Source of the DNA: Clytia hemisphaerica
Taxonomy: Eukaryota > Cnidaria > Hydrozoa > Leptothecata > Clytiidae
Reading direction: 5' to 3'
Length of the DNA: 64,000 nt
NCBI GenBank assembly: GCA_902728285.1
Contig: CACVBU010000841.1
Location: 62,001 to 126,000, forward strand
Shown: positions 11,715-22,606 of the stretch, piece by piece
How positions within the stretch are numbered: the stretch's first letter is position 1
Layout of the letters: each line of letters starts with the position of its first letter
Program-made: the position numbers and the translations under genes
The notes under the pieces: generated by a model
The model's input: the letters and a program-made list of their open reading frames with translations, nothing else
The model's database searches: none
What the model was told of the DNA's origin: nothing

Positions 11715-13820
11715 CTAAGCTAGCAAAGTCAGCGATAATTTGATTCCATCATGATCGGATAAGTTCACACATTTACGAATAACTTCAATACCATACTCGT
11801 GCACCAATTCCTTATGTGTCCAAATTTGATCAAGCATTTTCCCATCGATATGTGTTGGAAAGTTCGGAACTAAATCATAATCTTGGAGAATGTCAGCCAA
11901 CAATTGATCATGCTCCATTTCAAAGCCGTCCATGTTAAAGTCTCCTAAAATGATATCAATTTTGTATCTTTCAATAAATTGAGCAAGATTGTAACAGAAC
12001 ATATCACGTTGAATTCTTGAACTTTTATAGAGAACCAAAACACAAAATTCCTTTTCAGTAAATTCAGCTTTTCTAAATTTTACAAGAGAAAAGCATGATG
12101 AATGATCATACTCATCAATGTCAATAAAAGAAGGAGAATGACAGACAGTAACGCTGTTGAATTTATGCTGGTCAATATTATGACTAAGAATATAATAAGG
12201 AAGCTTTTCATGAATATTTTGTTTGTCTTCCTCAGAATGCTCATAACTCATCTGTGTCTCTGTCAGACATAACAAATCATTTTCATACAAAAATCTGTCC
12301 TTTTGAATATCAACTGCATGTCGTTTTAAAGATCTTACATTCAATAGGCAAACATTTAAATTAGAACTGCATCTCATAATATCTGCAATTCTTTCAACTT
12401 TGTTCTGACGCAATCGTGTGTATTCTTCACTAACTTTATTACTACAGACAAAAGCACTACGTCGATATTGACCAGTAAAGTACAAACCATTTAAATTTTT
12501 CACTCTGCTCATTGCAACATACATTTGACCAGCATTGAACTTTCTTTGCCTTGCAAGGTCAAAACTAACGACTACTGAATCCAAAGTCAATCCTTGAACT
12601 TTGTGCACTGTACAAGCATAAGCTAGTTTAAGAGGAAATTGTGTCCGAGAAATGATAGGTGAAGTGTATGGGTTTTTTTTGTCAAAGGGAAAATTTACCT
12701 CAGTCTTTTCAATGGGAACAGTTTCAGTGGCCTTAGCATATTGGTCTTTACTTTGAGCTTTTATTCCAGCCGTCTTATCGTCTAGTTTAACATAAATTAG
12801 CTCTGCTTTATTGTTTCTGAATTTTACGTCAGTGACGGTCCCAAGTTGACCATTGATCAACCTATCCTCTATATCAATATTACTAATTAGCATTACTCTT
12901 GCCCCTTTTTTCAAATCAAATAGAACTGATAAGCCACCTGTATCGTTAAGTGGCAGGTTTTTAACCTTGGTAATTTGAGATTCAGTAAAATCCCTTGGAT
13001 AAACGTCCATAGCTTCTACATTTATTGTTTCCGAGGGCAGAGTATCTAATCTTTGAATATTGTGAAGATGGACTGAAGCATTTTCTGCAAACAAATGCAA
13101 TGATTCTATTGGATAATCAGGATGTTCTCGTGTTATCAGTCTAGATTTAATCATACTTTCATCATTACTATTCAATTCACCTACTCTTACATTGTTCAAG
13201 AGATCAATGAAGTCAGAGTCATCCTTTTGACGCATAATCTCATCTAATTCAGCTAGTTTAAATAGGTGCCATAATTTGAATGCGCCAATAATAGGTCCCT
13301 CAGTTGAAAATACTGGACTTTGAAAAATTGGAGGTAATTGAAAGAGGTCTCCACAAACAATGATACTTTTCCCTGCAAATGGTGTGTTGTCATTTACACC
13401 AAAAATTTCACATAATCTTGTATGGATGTTCAAAAGCTGTTGCGACGAAATCATAGATATTTCATCAATTATTATCAACTTTACATGATGTAATTTATTT
13501 CTAATGGCAGTCCTTTGCTTGTCAGCCATATTTCTGAATTTTCCAACTGGAATACTCAATCCTGTGTGTACTGTGGTGCCAGATATATTGATAGCTGCTA
13601 TACCAGTTGGGGCCAATTTAATAATACGTGGCTTCTCTAGCTCATCACTTTTATATGCTGGACTTTTGACAAACAATTGTAAATACATTTAATTAAGTGA
13701 GATTTTCCTACGCCCGCACCACCTGTTAAAAATATTCTCAATGGTTCTAGTAGTACAGGATTATTGGACTTGGAATTTTGCACATACATTTTTCCCCAAT
13801 TTAGTACTATATCAAAATAT
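11715..13820 (-). pseudogene. Helentron PIF1-like helicase plus C-terminal EEP endonuclease
   Basis: The main open frame (13688-11715, 657 residues) shows helicase motifs LAPTGIAA (26-32), LIIIDEIS (71-78), CGDLFQLPP (112-120), TVHKVQGLTLD (360-370) and VAMSRVKNL (391-399). From about residue 445 it becomes an endonuclease/exonuclease/phosphatase domain: LLNVRSL (448-454), LTETQ, GDFNMDG (582-588), LDQIWTH and SDHD (644-647). That fusion defines Helentrons among Helitrons. The Walker A motif GGAGVGKS lies just upstream (about 13700-13730) in another frame, so a frameshift at about 13690 separates it from the rest. The domain would unwind DNA during rolling-circle transposition; the endonuclease probably aids target or donor cleavage. 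Apart from that shift this part is remarkably open. Confidence 0.92.
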
Positions 13821-13844
13821 CTCTTTGCTTAGAATTTAAAGATC

Positions 13845-15105
13845 TTATATGGGTATTGATTTGGTCATCAGTTTGCAAGCCATGAACTGTTTGAGTAAAT
13901 GGTGCAAAATTTTGTTCGATATCATGACTTTCATCATCATTTCACTGTCTGATGAGTTGCTCATTAGGTCTTGTACTTCATCATTTTCTTGTTGAGCAAA
14001 GGCATCTTGATTATGCATAAGGTCATTGCGATAGTTTTGAAGTACTAAATCAACAAGATGACCATCAGGTTCAAAAATTTGCTTGTTCTCGTTAACAACT
14101 GCATTGACTTCATCTAAATTGAGCTTCAACACATATGAGCCATCAAGTTTCAAATCATTCTCTTCTGATCTAAATGGGTAAAACAACATTAGAATATGGT
14201 GGGAAAATTTTTCTGGATGTTTGTTTTTGTTAGGAGTGTAGTACCTCAAAACTTTTGGAACTTTACGAAGCTTAAGTTTTTCCTTACTGTTGAGTAATTT
14301 GGCTGATTTTGGAAGTGTTTGGGGTTCTTGATGATTCACTGCACTTGTTGAATCATCTAGTACAGTAGGCTGCCAATCATTTTCATCATTTGTATTTTTT
14401 TTTGTGTCTAATGTATAGTTTGCACAGAATGTGGCATAACACATAGTATTGAATTGCCCTGTGTTTGGGCGGTCAATATATCTGTTTAACATATTTCGTT
14501 TGAAAAGATCATCAGAATCCTCAGGCAATTCCTCAATTTCTTCTTTTGACTTGAAATTCTGTACCTTTGATCAGGTAAGTTAGTGTTAACGAATGAAATA
14601 GCAGGAAAGCATTTTCTAAGCCACAGTTCAGGCATTGTTAAGTAAACTGCTTCCTGGATTGAGCATTCTCTATTAGAGTTGTAAACTTTGGCAATTTTAG
14701 ACATTTTCTCAAACTGACTGTCATTTGAATCTTTGGCCTGTTTTAATGCTTCTTGCATTGCAGTTGAACACTTATCTTCACTTTTTGAAAAATAGGCACA
14801 CATGTATGTAACTGCCTTGTATGCATTAAAAACTGGCTGAATGTCGATATTGGCCTCCCATGCTAGGAGGCCTTCTGCAAAATAATTGTTGACAAAACAA
14901 GAATATGGGTCACGTTTTAGAACAAATGCTGATCTTTGTCTGGTGAGATTGATAAGTAATATTCATACGTTTCATAATTTAACCCTAAAGAATCCAAAAT
15001 TGTATCAATAGATCCAATTTCAATATAATCAGGCTTATCAGGATCCAGAATGTTTCTCTTTTTAGGATGCAAAATTTGTATCTATATACTCTTGAACAGT
15101 TTGGA
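13845..15105 (-). pseudogene. Helentron Rep-helicase linker region, frameshifted
   Basis: Two overlapping frames (14803-14486 and 14528-13845), plus a stretch upstream of 14803, together carry the conserved region between Rep and helicase. Diagnostic strings are NNYFAEGLLAWEANIDIQ (about 14830-14890), MCAYFSKSEDK, ECSIQEAVYLTMPELWLRKC and, further on, YTPNKNKHPEKFSHHILMLF. A frameshift sits near 14500-14530. An acidic, serine-rich stretch (residues about 180-200 of the second frame) precedes the helicase. No catalytic residues are expected here. Identification rests on resemblance to Helitron/Helentron proteins. Confidence 0.85.
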
Positions 15106-15456
15106 TCACATTATTTCTAGCAACAAAATATCATGTTTTTCAGTTTCAGGTAACCCTTCAGGAAGTGGTTCAGACAAAATAGTATGCTTGCAGAAAAGTT
15201 TTCCAAATTGAAATCGGCATTCATTTTTGCGATATTTACTACACGTTCTTGAATGGGAGTGTATTTGATACTTAGTGACTAAATTCCATAATTCAGGACT
15301 TTCTTCCCTATCAGGAACATTAGCAGAAATAACACTATCTATGTGTTCAATATACTTTTCTTTTCCATCTTCAAGTTTTGGGACATCTTTAGCCCAAAGC
15401 AAACAATGATCATGTGGACTACCCCTGAAAGTAAATTCTACTCTGAGAGCATAGTA
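15106..15456 (-). pseudogene. Helentron Rep domain, HUH motif part
   Basis: The frame reads YYALRVEFTFRGSPHDHCLL followed by WAKDVPKLEDGKEKY and, later, CRFQFGKLFC. The two histidines of the HUH motif are present (PHDH), but the middle position, usually hydrophobic, is aspartate. The downstream tyrosine motif was not clearly found, because the sequence breaks at about 15090. The domain nicks DNA to start rolling-circle transposition. Its upstream half lies beyond the 15460-17129 insertion. Confidence 0.88.
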
Positions 15457-15459
15457 TGT

Positions 15460-17129
15460 GAACATGTTCAAAAATCTGAGGCAAAATTTGGCTGTTTTTT
15501 GGACATTTGGATTCTTGTTACATTTTTATCAATAAAATCTATTAAAGTTTGGTTAGATGTTTTGTTTTTTTGTCAGTCCTTTCAAAAAATAAATCCTCTT
15601 TATAAATATATACTTTATTCAAGACAAAGTTGACTACATCTGAAACAAGTGTTAAATTACTCCAAAACAAAAAAATGATAAAAATGTAACAAAGCAAAAT
15701 TTTGAAAAATGATAAAAGCTTTAATAACTTGAGTTATAGTTGTCGTATTGCTCTGAAATTTTCAATATGGGTAGAAGGGGATGTTCTAAGCTTATTTCCA
15801 AGAAATTAGCTTCCAATACAATGAAATGATAAACTTGTAACACTTTTTCTAGCAAGAAATGGAAAATTTTATCAATCCTTTTTTTGAAAGATTTATTGTT
15901 TATGACAAAAAAACTCAAACTAAGCCCTTCATAGCATTCCAACTATCGATTTCAAAAAGTTTCAATTTTCTTTATCAACAGAAATAAGATAAAAATGTAA
16001 CAAAAAACATATCACCGTGAAGATGCTGAATTTTAGGCTAAATTAGATAGGTTTATCATCAAGTGAATTTATACAATGTATAATTGTTTCTTATTGAATG
16101 ATATTTTGTGAACTGTTACTTCAAACTTCCAACTGAAATTAAAACTAGGATTTAAGACATAAGAAACATAGTTAAATCCCAAAATTTTGATAAAACTGTA
16201 ACATATGAAAAGATTTGGAACTTTATAAATATTGTTACATAAATATCACTATTTTGTCTTTTTAAAGGCATCTGATTCATTATATCCTATCTAGGACCCT
16301 TCACTTACCAAATCAACATATATTTTATAACGAGAAGATTACTTTCAAGTACAAAATCTGATCAAAATGTAACGCATGTAGCAAACAAATTTGGACTACT
16401 CAGAAGTCTTCATACTCAAAAATTTTGTAATATCTCAATCATAAGCTTGCCAGCTTTTAACTAACGAAAATGACAATGAAAAAAGGTTTAGGAAGGTTTT
16501 ACTACTCAAATAGTGTAATCAATAGTTATTGACCAAGAAAATTGACCAAGCTAAATGGTTTGATAACAATAAATTAGATATGGCAGAATTAGAAAAATCT
16601 TCGGACGGAAGCTTGAAAAACTGACAGGTTGTTACAATTTTATCATTTTTTGTGTCATTGAACTTAATTCAAATTCACTATAGTTCTTTTGATTCAAAAC
16701 ATACATCATAATAACTTATAAACTTTGGTAGATCACTGTTACAATGAAAATGTTGAAGGAAATTGTCATTATTTGTGCAATGTTACATTTTTATCAATAT
16801 CTTGAATTCTACCTATGTTACACACTGGCCTGAAGACATTGGGACTACCTAAATAGGTAATTCTAACCAATTAAGTGAGTTATTAGCGATGAACTAACTT
16901 ATTACTACACACATGAGATAAAATAGTAACAATGTTATTTTTTATCATTTCTCTGTACTGAATGCAAATTTTGACATTTTGACAAAGCGGTATCATTTTA
17001 AATATTGCAGCGGGTCTTTTCTGAAAATTTCAGACCCCAATGTTGAGAAATGTCAATTTTATAGCAAAAAAACGATTTTAGTGAATTTTGAGATGTCCAA
17101 TGCATTGCCTCAGATTTTTGAACATGTTC
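15460..17129. mobile_element. 1,670-bp non-coding TIR element inserted in the Helentron Rep domain
   Basis: The left end GAACATGTTCAAAAATCTGA(GGCAA) at 15460-15484 and its exact reverse complement at 17105-17129 form perfect 25-bp terminal inverted repeats. Each begins with the palindrome GAACATGTTC. ATGT flanks both sides (15456-15459 and 17130-17133). Removing the element and one ATGT joins LGKIT to YYALRVEF in frame on the minus strand, the expected Helitron sequence, so these boundaries are exact. No open frame of note lies inside. A 14-bp motif, GTTACATTTTTATC or its complement, recurs eight times within it. The superfamily is unassigned (4-bp target duplication, no transposase). Confidence 0.93.
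15517..16930. repeat. Eight copies of the 14-mer GTTACATTTTTATC inside the TIR element
   Basis: Copies in the GTTAC...TATC orientation start at 15517, 16631 and 16782. Complement copies (GATAAAAATGTAAC and close variants) start at 15677, 15988, 16189, 16360 and 16917. Several are perfect; others have one to three changes. Spacing is 135-311 bases. Such internal repeats in non-coding DNA transposons often serve as transposase-binding sites; here that is inference. Confidence 0.85.
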
Positions 17130-18666
17130 ATGTAATTTTTCCAAGTTGGCCATCCATTATTATCTCTTTGAAAAACAACTCTTTCCTATATTGATATTGA
17201 CGCACAAGCACAATAGGATTGCTATTAAGTAGGGCACATCTAGATTGGTAATCAAGAAGTTCATGATCAGTATCAGCATCCCCGCTTAATTGTCTGATAA
17301 TGGTAACAAATTCCTCCCACCGTAAATCTGCACAAGAGAGAGTCATAAAGTATGTTGGGACACTTGTATGCATTATCAATGCTACACCAATTTTGAATTG
17401 TATCATTAAAATTATTGCTAATAGTCCCGCAGTCAAGTTGGAATTTGAAATCTCATTGCGATATTGATCTTACTTCTAAGGTTAAGCTGTAGTAAAGTTT
17501 TGTGAGCAAAAAAAAAGTAATATCTGATCCGAAGCAAACTTTTGAGTGTAATTTAAAAGACGCTGATTAAAGTACTTTGTTGGCGACAATTTTATATCTC
17601 GCTCTACGTTATAACCAAATTTCCCAGTAGGAAAAAGATGAGGATGGGCTAGCTCTTCACAGAACTCATCTTGTGTTAATGAATTGGGGGTTTGACCTTC
17701 ACCTGGAGCTAAAATTGCATTTTCATCATCTAAAATAATGTTTGGCACTTCTGATACAATAACTGTTTCACATGTTGGTGTCCGATACGCACTGAGTGGA
17801 TCATCAGAATCAATTCATTCTCTAATGCTCTTCAAAAGGCTTAATTAAAGTAACTGTTGTATCATCTACAAATCTTATATCATTGGAAGAAGCGCTTGAT
17901 ACAGAACCATTATTTGATAAAACCCTTTCAACATATTCATCATTAGTTACTTGGTCGATGATTGACATATCAATATGTATATCATGATACAAAGGATTAT
18001 TATTCACTAAAAAGTCCAAAGTTCAAAAACTTTTTGTCGTCTTACTTGCTGCGAAATAACAGGGTTTTGTAGGATATCTTTCTTTTAGTTCAACATTTAT
18101 TACCCCACTACTATCACTTCCTCTAGGAAGTACTTTGCATACACCTGGTGTTTCAATGGGAACATTGCATATTGCACCTTGTAATTTAGGGAATTCTCCT
18201 TTACGCATTATCATGACTTTAGAAAATAAAATTCTTTGAGCCACTAAAATTCTTTCCAGTTTGTCGTATCATTTAGATTATCTGGGAGATCAAAAATTTG
18301 AAGTTTGTTAGAAACAGACTGGCATGGGATTTCTCCCTTCATTAATTTCTATGACAGGTTGTGCATACGTAAAAATTACCATCAAACGAGGTTACAGGAT
18401 TAAAATTTTCTATTTCTTCAAAGTTGACCAATGAGAACTTTTTCATCAAAACCAAACACAGATTTTTTAAACATACAGCGGTTACACATTACACAGATGT
18501 AGGAAGGGCCCTCATGTTTTTTCTGCCTGAAGTTGTCAACCCTTTTTCCTAAATCAAGTTTTTTCTTGATAATATAAGCAGATTTTGCAGCTTTGCGCTT
18601 TGCTTCCTTTCTTGTTTATGTTTTCTGATCCTTTATTTAATTCCCAATGCTTACGTTTGTTCTTCT
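17130..18666 (-). pseudogene. Helentron N-terminal and early Rep region, multiply frameshifted
   Basis: Minus-strand pieces in order are: a Lys/Arg-rich spacer (about 18739-18560); HEGPSYICVMCNRCMFKKSV (18500-18440), a Cys-rich region; LPDNLNDTTNWKEF (about 18290-18250); MRKGEFPKLQGAICNVPIE (18244-18023 frame); NNPLYHDIHID (18019-17822 frame); LAPGEGQTPNSLTQDEFCEE and HPHLFPTGKFGYNV (17748-17482 frame); and LSCADLRWEEFVTIIRQL with LLNSNPIVLVRQYQYRKELF (17436-17128 frame), which runs into the inserted element. Each string matches conserved Helitron/Helentron segments in the proper order. At least four frame changes separate them. Confidence 0.87.
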
Positions 18667-18800
18667 TTACCTGTTCATGCTTATCCGTGCCTTGGATTTT
18701 TTCACGTGACCTTTTCTTAGCAGCGTTTTGTTTTTCCATAAATCTTTATATTGATCAGTACCTTTAATCTTTTCAACTGATCTCTTTCGTGAAAAATTTT
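18554..18800 (-). pseudogene. Helentron basic spacer with ~22-residue internal repeats
   Basis: Across a frame change, RSVEKIKGTDQYKD is followed by RSREKIQGTDKHEQV and then a more divergent Lys-rich unit. This suggests an imperfect repeat of about 22 residues, rich in Lys and Arg, between the protease-like domain and the Rep N-terminal region. Basic repeated spacers are common at this place in such proteins. Function unknown, possibly nucleic-acid binding or nuclear localisation. Confidence 0.6.
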
Positions 18801-19359
18801 TTTGTCTGCGTGATACTTGCCTTGATACAGTACTATTTATACTTTCCTGATCATGAAAATCAGTTTTGAGATAAATGATATTGAAAAGATTTATGTTCTT
18901 ATACTCAGATCTTATATACTGTTTAATTTCTTGTAAGTTGTCAAACTTTAAAAGAACTGAGGTTCCAATACTGCCTTCAACTTGATGGCCTTCGGAGTCT
19001 CTGCTATGCGAGTCAAAAAAAAAGTAATTTTTGTTATAGTGCATTACAGCTAGGCAATTTCCGGCTATTACTAAAACTGCACCAGAATGCTGCATTAAAA
19101 GTTCCTCCTGAACAAAATTTACTGAAATATTACCAGTCTCAAAATAGCCTTCAAAAATGTTGAAATTCAGTGCACAAGTGCTACCTCCTATGTCAATTGT
19201 CTTCGAAAACTGTTCAATATATGGGGACTGCCCTTTAATACCCAACTTTTTAAAATTGAAATCACCTTGGTCTAAAACATAATCCAAATCATGACTCTTC
19301 CATAGTGATAATTTTCTAAATTTAGCATAGCAAATAGCAAAAAAACAATTGAGGAACAT
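18667..19359 (-). pseudogene. Helentron cysteine-protease-like domain (C76/OTU-type)
   Basis: The frame continues after a shift near 19350 from the N-terminal piece that ends AGIQCSS. Together they give a candidate nucleophile Cys (AGIQC), then FFAICYAKF, LWKSHDLDYVLDQGD (about 19300-19250), a middle part with LLMQHSGAVLVIAGNCLAVM, and YFFFDSHSRDSEGH, in which the Asp-Ser-His resembles the catalytic His/Asp region of C76-type deubiquitinase-like proteases, followed by GTSVLLKFDNLQEIKQYI. Such domains are known from transposons of aquatic animals and from large DNA virus proteins. The likely role is processing or deubiquitination; the exact peptidase family is inferred from motif spacing only. 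The C-terminal end passes into the basic spacer. Confidence 0.65.
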
Positions 19360-19796
19360 TGTATACCCGCCGTCTCACCAAATTTACCGTTTCCCTGATG
19401 AAATGAACCTTGAACATTTGGACCTGGGTTAAGTTCTACATCGCCTGATAATAGGAGTGTATAATTAACTTTGAAAAAAGTAAGGTTTGGATCTCCCGCT
19501 ACATTGGGATATTGAACGAAAATTCCATTTCTTGAAAGATTGAGAAAATCTAGAGGTGTGTAAAGCTCTGTTAGCTCAAACGATTTTGGAATTGCAAAAC
19601 ATAGGAGGGTAAAAAGTGCTATGAAACGAAGAACAGGTCTCAATAGTTTTAAAAGGGCATTATTGGATAGGTCAGAACCAACAACAATAGATTTAGCAAT
19701 GCATTTCACGTTTCTCTGAGCTGTAAAAGCAAAACTTCCTATCCGTGCACGATATAATGCAATAGATATCATCTTTAAACACAGAACGCAGAACAA
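19272..19796 (-). pseudogene. Helentron N-terminal leader ending in a 2A-like motif
   Basis: This 174-residue open frame starts at the first Met (19796); Met at residue 9 is an alternative. Residues 50-70 are strongly hydrophobic with flanking Arg/Lys (LRFIALFTLLCFAIP), resembling a signal or membrane segment. Residues 114-126 read LLLSGDVELNPGP, matching the 2A consensus DxExNPGP. After that come Gly/Gln-rich residues and GETAGIQC, the start of the protease-like domain. In a working copy ribosomes would release the leader before the final Pro and resume, giving separate leader and protease-Rep-helicase proteins. The last ~25 residues of the open frame are out of frame with the protease domain because of a shift near 19350. 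Confidence 0.8.
19419..19466 (-). promoter_or_regulatory. 2A-like translational recoding motif (GDVELNPGP)
   Basis: NYTLLLSGDVELNPGP carries every residue of the D-[VI]-E-x-N-P-G-P core, preceded by a Leu-rich stretch as in active 2A peptides. The separation would occur between Gly and the final Pro. It lies upstream of the protease-like domain of the Helentron polyprotein. Confidence 0.85.
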
Positions 19797-19850
19797 CTAC
19801 TCTGACTGAAATAATTTCTATAAAAGTGCTGTTTATAAGGTATCTAGAAT

Positions 19851-22200
19851 CAAATAATATATTGTTTTCAAAATTATATTGGTAAGAGCTGACAATGCAG
19901 CTTTGTATATTTGAACTGACAATGCAGTTGAATTGTTTGAGAGCTGTCGATATCGCACAAGCTCGGTACGGTCGCAGGCACAGGATCCACACCTGCCCTG
20001 GCCTTGGGTTGCCGCAATCAGATTCACAAGTGAGTTTCGACCTTGAATCTGAAGGGCGGGAAAAAAAACCACAATCAGATTCAGTGAATGAATCTGAAAA
20101 AAAGTGGCAAAAAAAAAAGAAAAGATGCCTCAATCACTTTTTAGGTGAAAGGGCAAAAAAGGTACTTTAAACAGATCCACTAGAAAAATAACTCTATGTG
20201 GAACTGGAAAAGCAAAGTTGAAAGTCTATACTTACTATTTCTATCTTAGTTAATAATTTTTGCTTTAAATCGATGGATGCAAACCTGCAAACGCTTCTAA
20301 AAATGAAATTCCTCCTTGCCTTCCAGAAGTATGGTGCCGTACGCGTCAGACTGTGGAGCTAATGATACAATAGATAAAATCAACCTGATCATCTCATTAC
20401 CTCCACAATACCGAACTAGTATGAGCTAATATGAAAGATATGACGTAATCTTAAAAAAACCCGCGAAAATTGCCGTGGTTAAACGGAGAGTGCAAGTTTA
20501 AATTAAACTTAGTGAGTTCATCCACCGTATCGAGTACTTTCGTTTTCTAATTTTTTTTCCGAGGACACCACAGAAAGGCTATCGTAATACTTTCGCTAAG
20601 CGAAATTAAAAATGACATTTTTTATTTTTTAAAGTATTTGCACGTTTTTTATTCAGTTCTTTCTATAGATTGTAAAATTTGCAAAATTTGCCATAGCCTA
20701 GCCCTACGGCAAAAAGTTTCAGTCTTAATGACTGCGGTTTTTGAGAAATTCCATGCTTTTCATTGTTTGATCTGTCAAAGTTGAACTTGAGGGAATCACC
20801 TTTTCAGTAATGACTTTAAAAAGACGATTCCTTAAATGCCATGACAGAAAATACAATGGAAAAGCTATTAAAATCGAATCTCTCATGAGCAAATGCCAAA
20901 TTACAAATGCCAGTTGGTCTAAACGCAGCCTATGAAGAGCGCTTAATAACTACTTGTGGTATAAAAAGGGAATTTCCTTAAATTCATTAATTGTACTCTC
21001 TAGGGATAAGAAAAAATGACAAACTGAGATTTCAAAATGAGTAATCAGATCAAAATAACTCCGGAAAAGTCTTTTTGATGATGATAAAACAATAGAGAGA
21101 CCGTAAGATATAGCATTCTTATCCGTTAAGCGGAACGTAATTACTGAAAAACGCGCACAAAATTATGAGATGTTTGCCTAACTTCCTTATGCATGAAGGT
21201 TATGGATGCCATCCTCGGGAGCTTAGGCTCCCTGCGGTGGCAATTACTTTGTTCCTAAAAGATGACTCTATCATCATGCTGTTTTTCGAGCGATCTTTTT
21301 TCTTTCGACTGAAAGGAAGATATTCATATTATCTTATCGGCCCTTTTAACGCCAACCCTTATACGCCAGCCCTTTTTTCGCCACAGCCTAATTTTGTAGA
21401 CAATGCTAAAGACTTGCTATTCTGCTTCAATATAATTCTGCTATTCTGCTTGAATAAAATAGAGTAAAAAATTGATAGTTTCCATCTTTTAATCATGCCT
21501 AAAATCCTTTAAATTAAGAAAAAATGGTCAAAAATTAGCCGCCTCAAAATTGAAGCCATATTTTTGAGGGAATAATCGGAGATTCCATATTACATATTAC
21601 TTCCTGATATCTGATATCAGAGGCCGCCGAGAAAATATCAATCGCATTCCTTTGATCGACATGTGGAAAATTCACTTTACCTAAGGAGAGCGTCGACACA
21701 GGAGATTTTATTTCTTTTTAACTAAACACGGCTTTTGGCATGTCCGTTAAGGGGAAGGGGATAGCAAGTGCGCTGATAAAAAAAGCTTGAAATTTAACTG
21801 AATTAAATGCAAGTTCAGAAAATTTCCCAGTCGACGGTCTTCTATGGTGGTCTTTGAAGTGTTTTCTTCCAAAAAGCGCGAAGAAAATAATCCGTGCTTG
21901 TCGATCATTGGCAACCGTCACTTTAAATTATATCGATGTGTGCAAAGTGCAATGTGCAAAAATCGGCCAGTCGTTGTGAGAGATGGTAAGGGGTTGAGCC
22001 TTGTCGGGCAAAAGCTTGTTCAAAATCAAATCTTTTGTCGCTAGACCCTAGGAGAGGTACTTTTAAAAACACAACTAATGACAATAAAACAACAAAATGT
22101 TATCTCTGAAGATCCGATCGAAGATAATAAAAAAAGCCTTTTAAAATGAATCTTTACTCTCTACACTCGAGGCGGGGGTATATTATGCCCGAGCCGAAAA
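19851..22200. other. Intergenic upstream of the Helentron; one dispersed-repeat end
   Basis: AATCAGATTC and its complement recur near 20015-20100 and may lie close to the Helentron 5' end. At about 20899-20931 AATTACAAATGCCAG and TGGTCTAAACGCAGCC form the reverse of the repeat end seen at 1804. The open frame 21165-21467 has no recognisable features and I do not call it a gene. Confidence 0.45.
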
Positions 22201-22221
22201 TCGACCATTTGGTAAGATAGG

Positions 22222-22600
22222 GGGCCATTCAAAAAGTACGTTCGTCCAAATTGCCCTATTTTAAGACCCCCTCCCCTTGTTCGTCAGCGTTCGTTTTGAA
22301 GTAAAAATGTTTACTCCCTCCTTATCACACCTTATAAGTTTTTGCTCTCTAATTATCTAATAATTGTTGAAAAATCAGCATACACAATTGATTAGGGAAT
22401 TAACAATTATTTTCGGTTATCGATTCAAAGAAAAAATGTGATTATATGAGGAGTAAGAAATGGATATTTCACAGACCAAGTTGATATAGTCACGCTTATG
22501 ACAGTACCCCCCCCCCCACGCAAAAGCGAACGTACACAGATCGACTTGACCCCTCCCCGTTTGTTTTCCCCGGGGGTCGTTTTTGTTCGCTTTTTTGCTG
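22222..22600. mobile_element. Truncated C-rich MITE-like sequence at the LINE 5' edge
   Basis: GGCCATTCAAAAAGTACG, then runs such as GACCCCCTCCCC and, near 22545-22600, GACCCCTCCCC and GGGGGTCG with TTCGTCAGCGTTCG/GCGAACGTAC elements, resemble the foldback families with GGCCATTCA-type ends. The opposite end is missing. It abuts the 5' end of the LINE, which may have inserted into it. Confidence 0.35.
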
Positions 22601-22606
22601 ACCCCT

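Larger units (their letters stand above)
11690..19850 (-). mobile_element. Decayed Helentron-type Helitron (Rep/helicase/endonuclease)
   Basis: All pieces read on the minus strand in the order expected for a Helentron: N-terminal leader with a 2A motif, cysteine-protease-like domain, Lys/Arg-rich spacer, Helitron N-terminal region, HUH Rep, linker, PIF1 helicase, EEP endonuclease. The frame changes many times (for example near 19350, 18740, 18020, 14530 and 13690), so the copy cannot make the full protein. A separate element occupies 15460-17129. The exact ends were not found: Helentrons lack conventional long inverted repeats and target duplications, so the limits given are the coding limits. 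Excluding the insertion, the coding span is about 6.4 kb. Confidence 0.9.

Noticed and set aside
15460..17129. GAACATGTTC at both element ends read as p53-type half-sites
   Set aside because: It fits the RRRCWWGYYY pattern, but it is the terminal repeat of the element and a single half-site is common by chance.
21165..21467. 100-residue open frame
   Set aside because: No motif, no neighbours, composition like the surrounding intergenic DNA.
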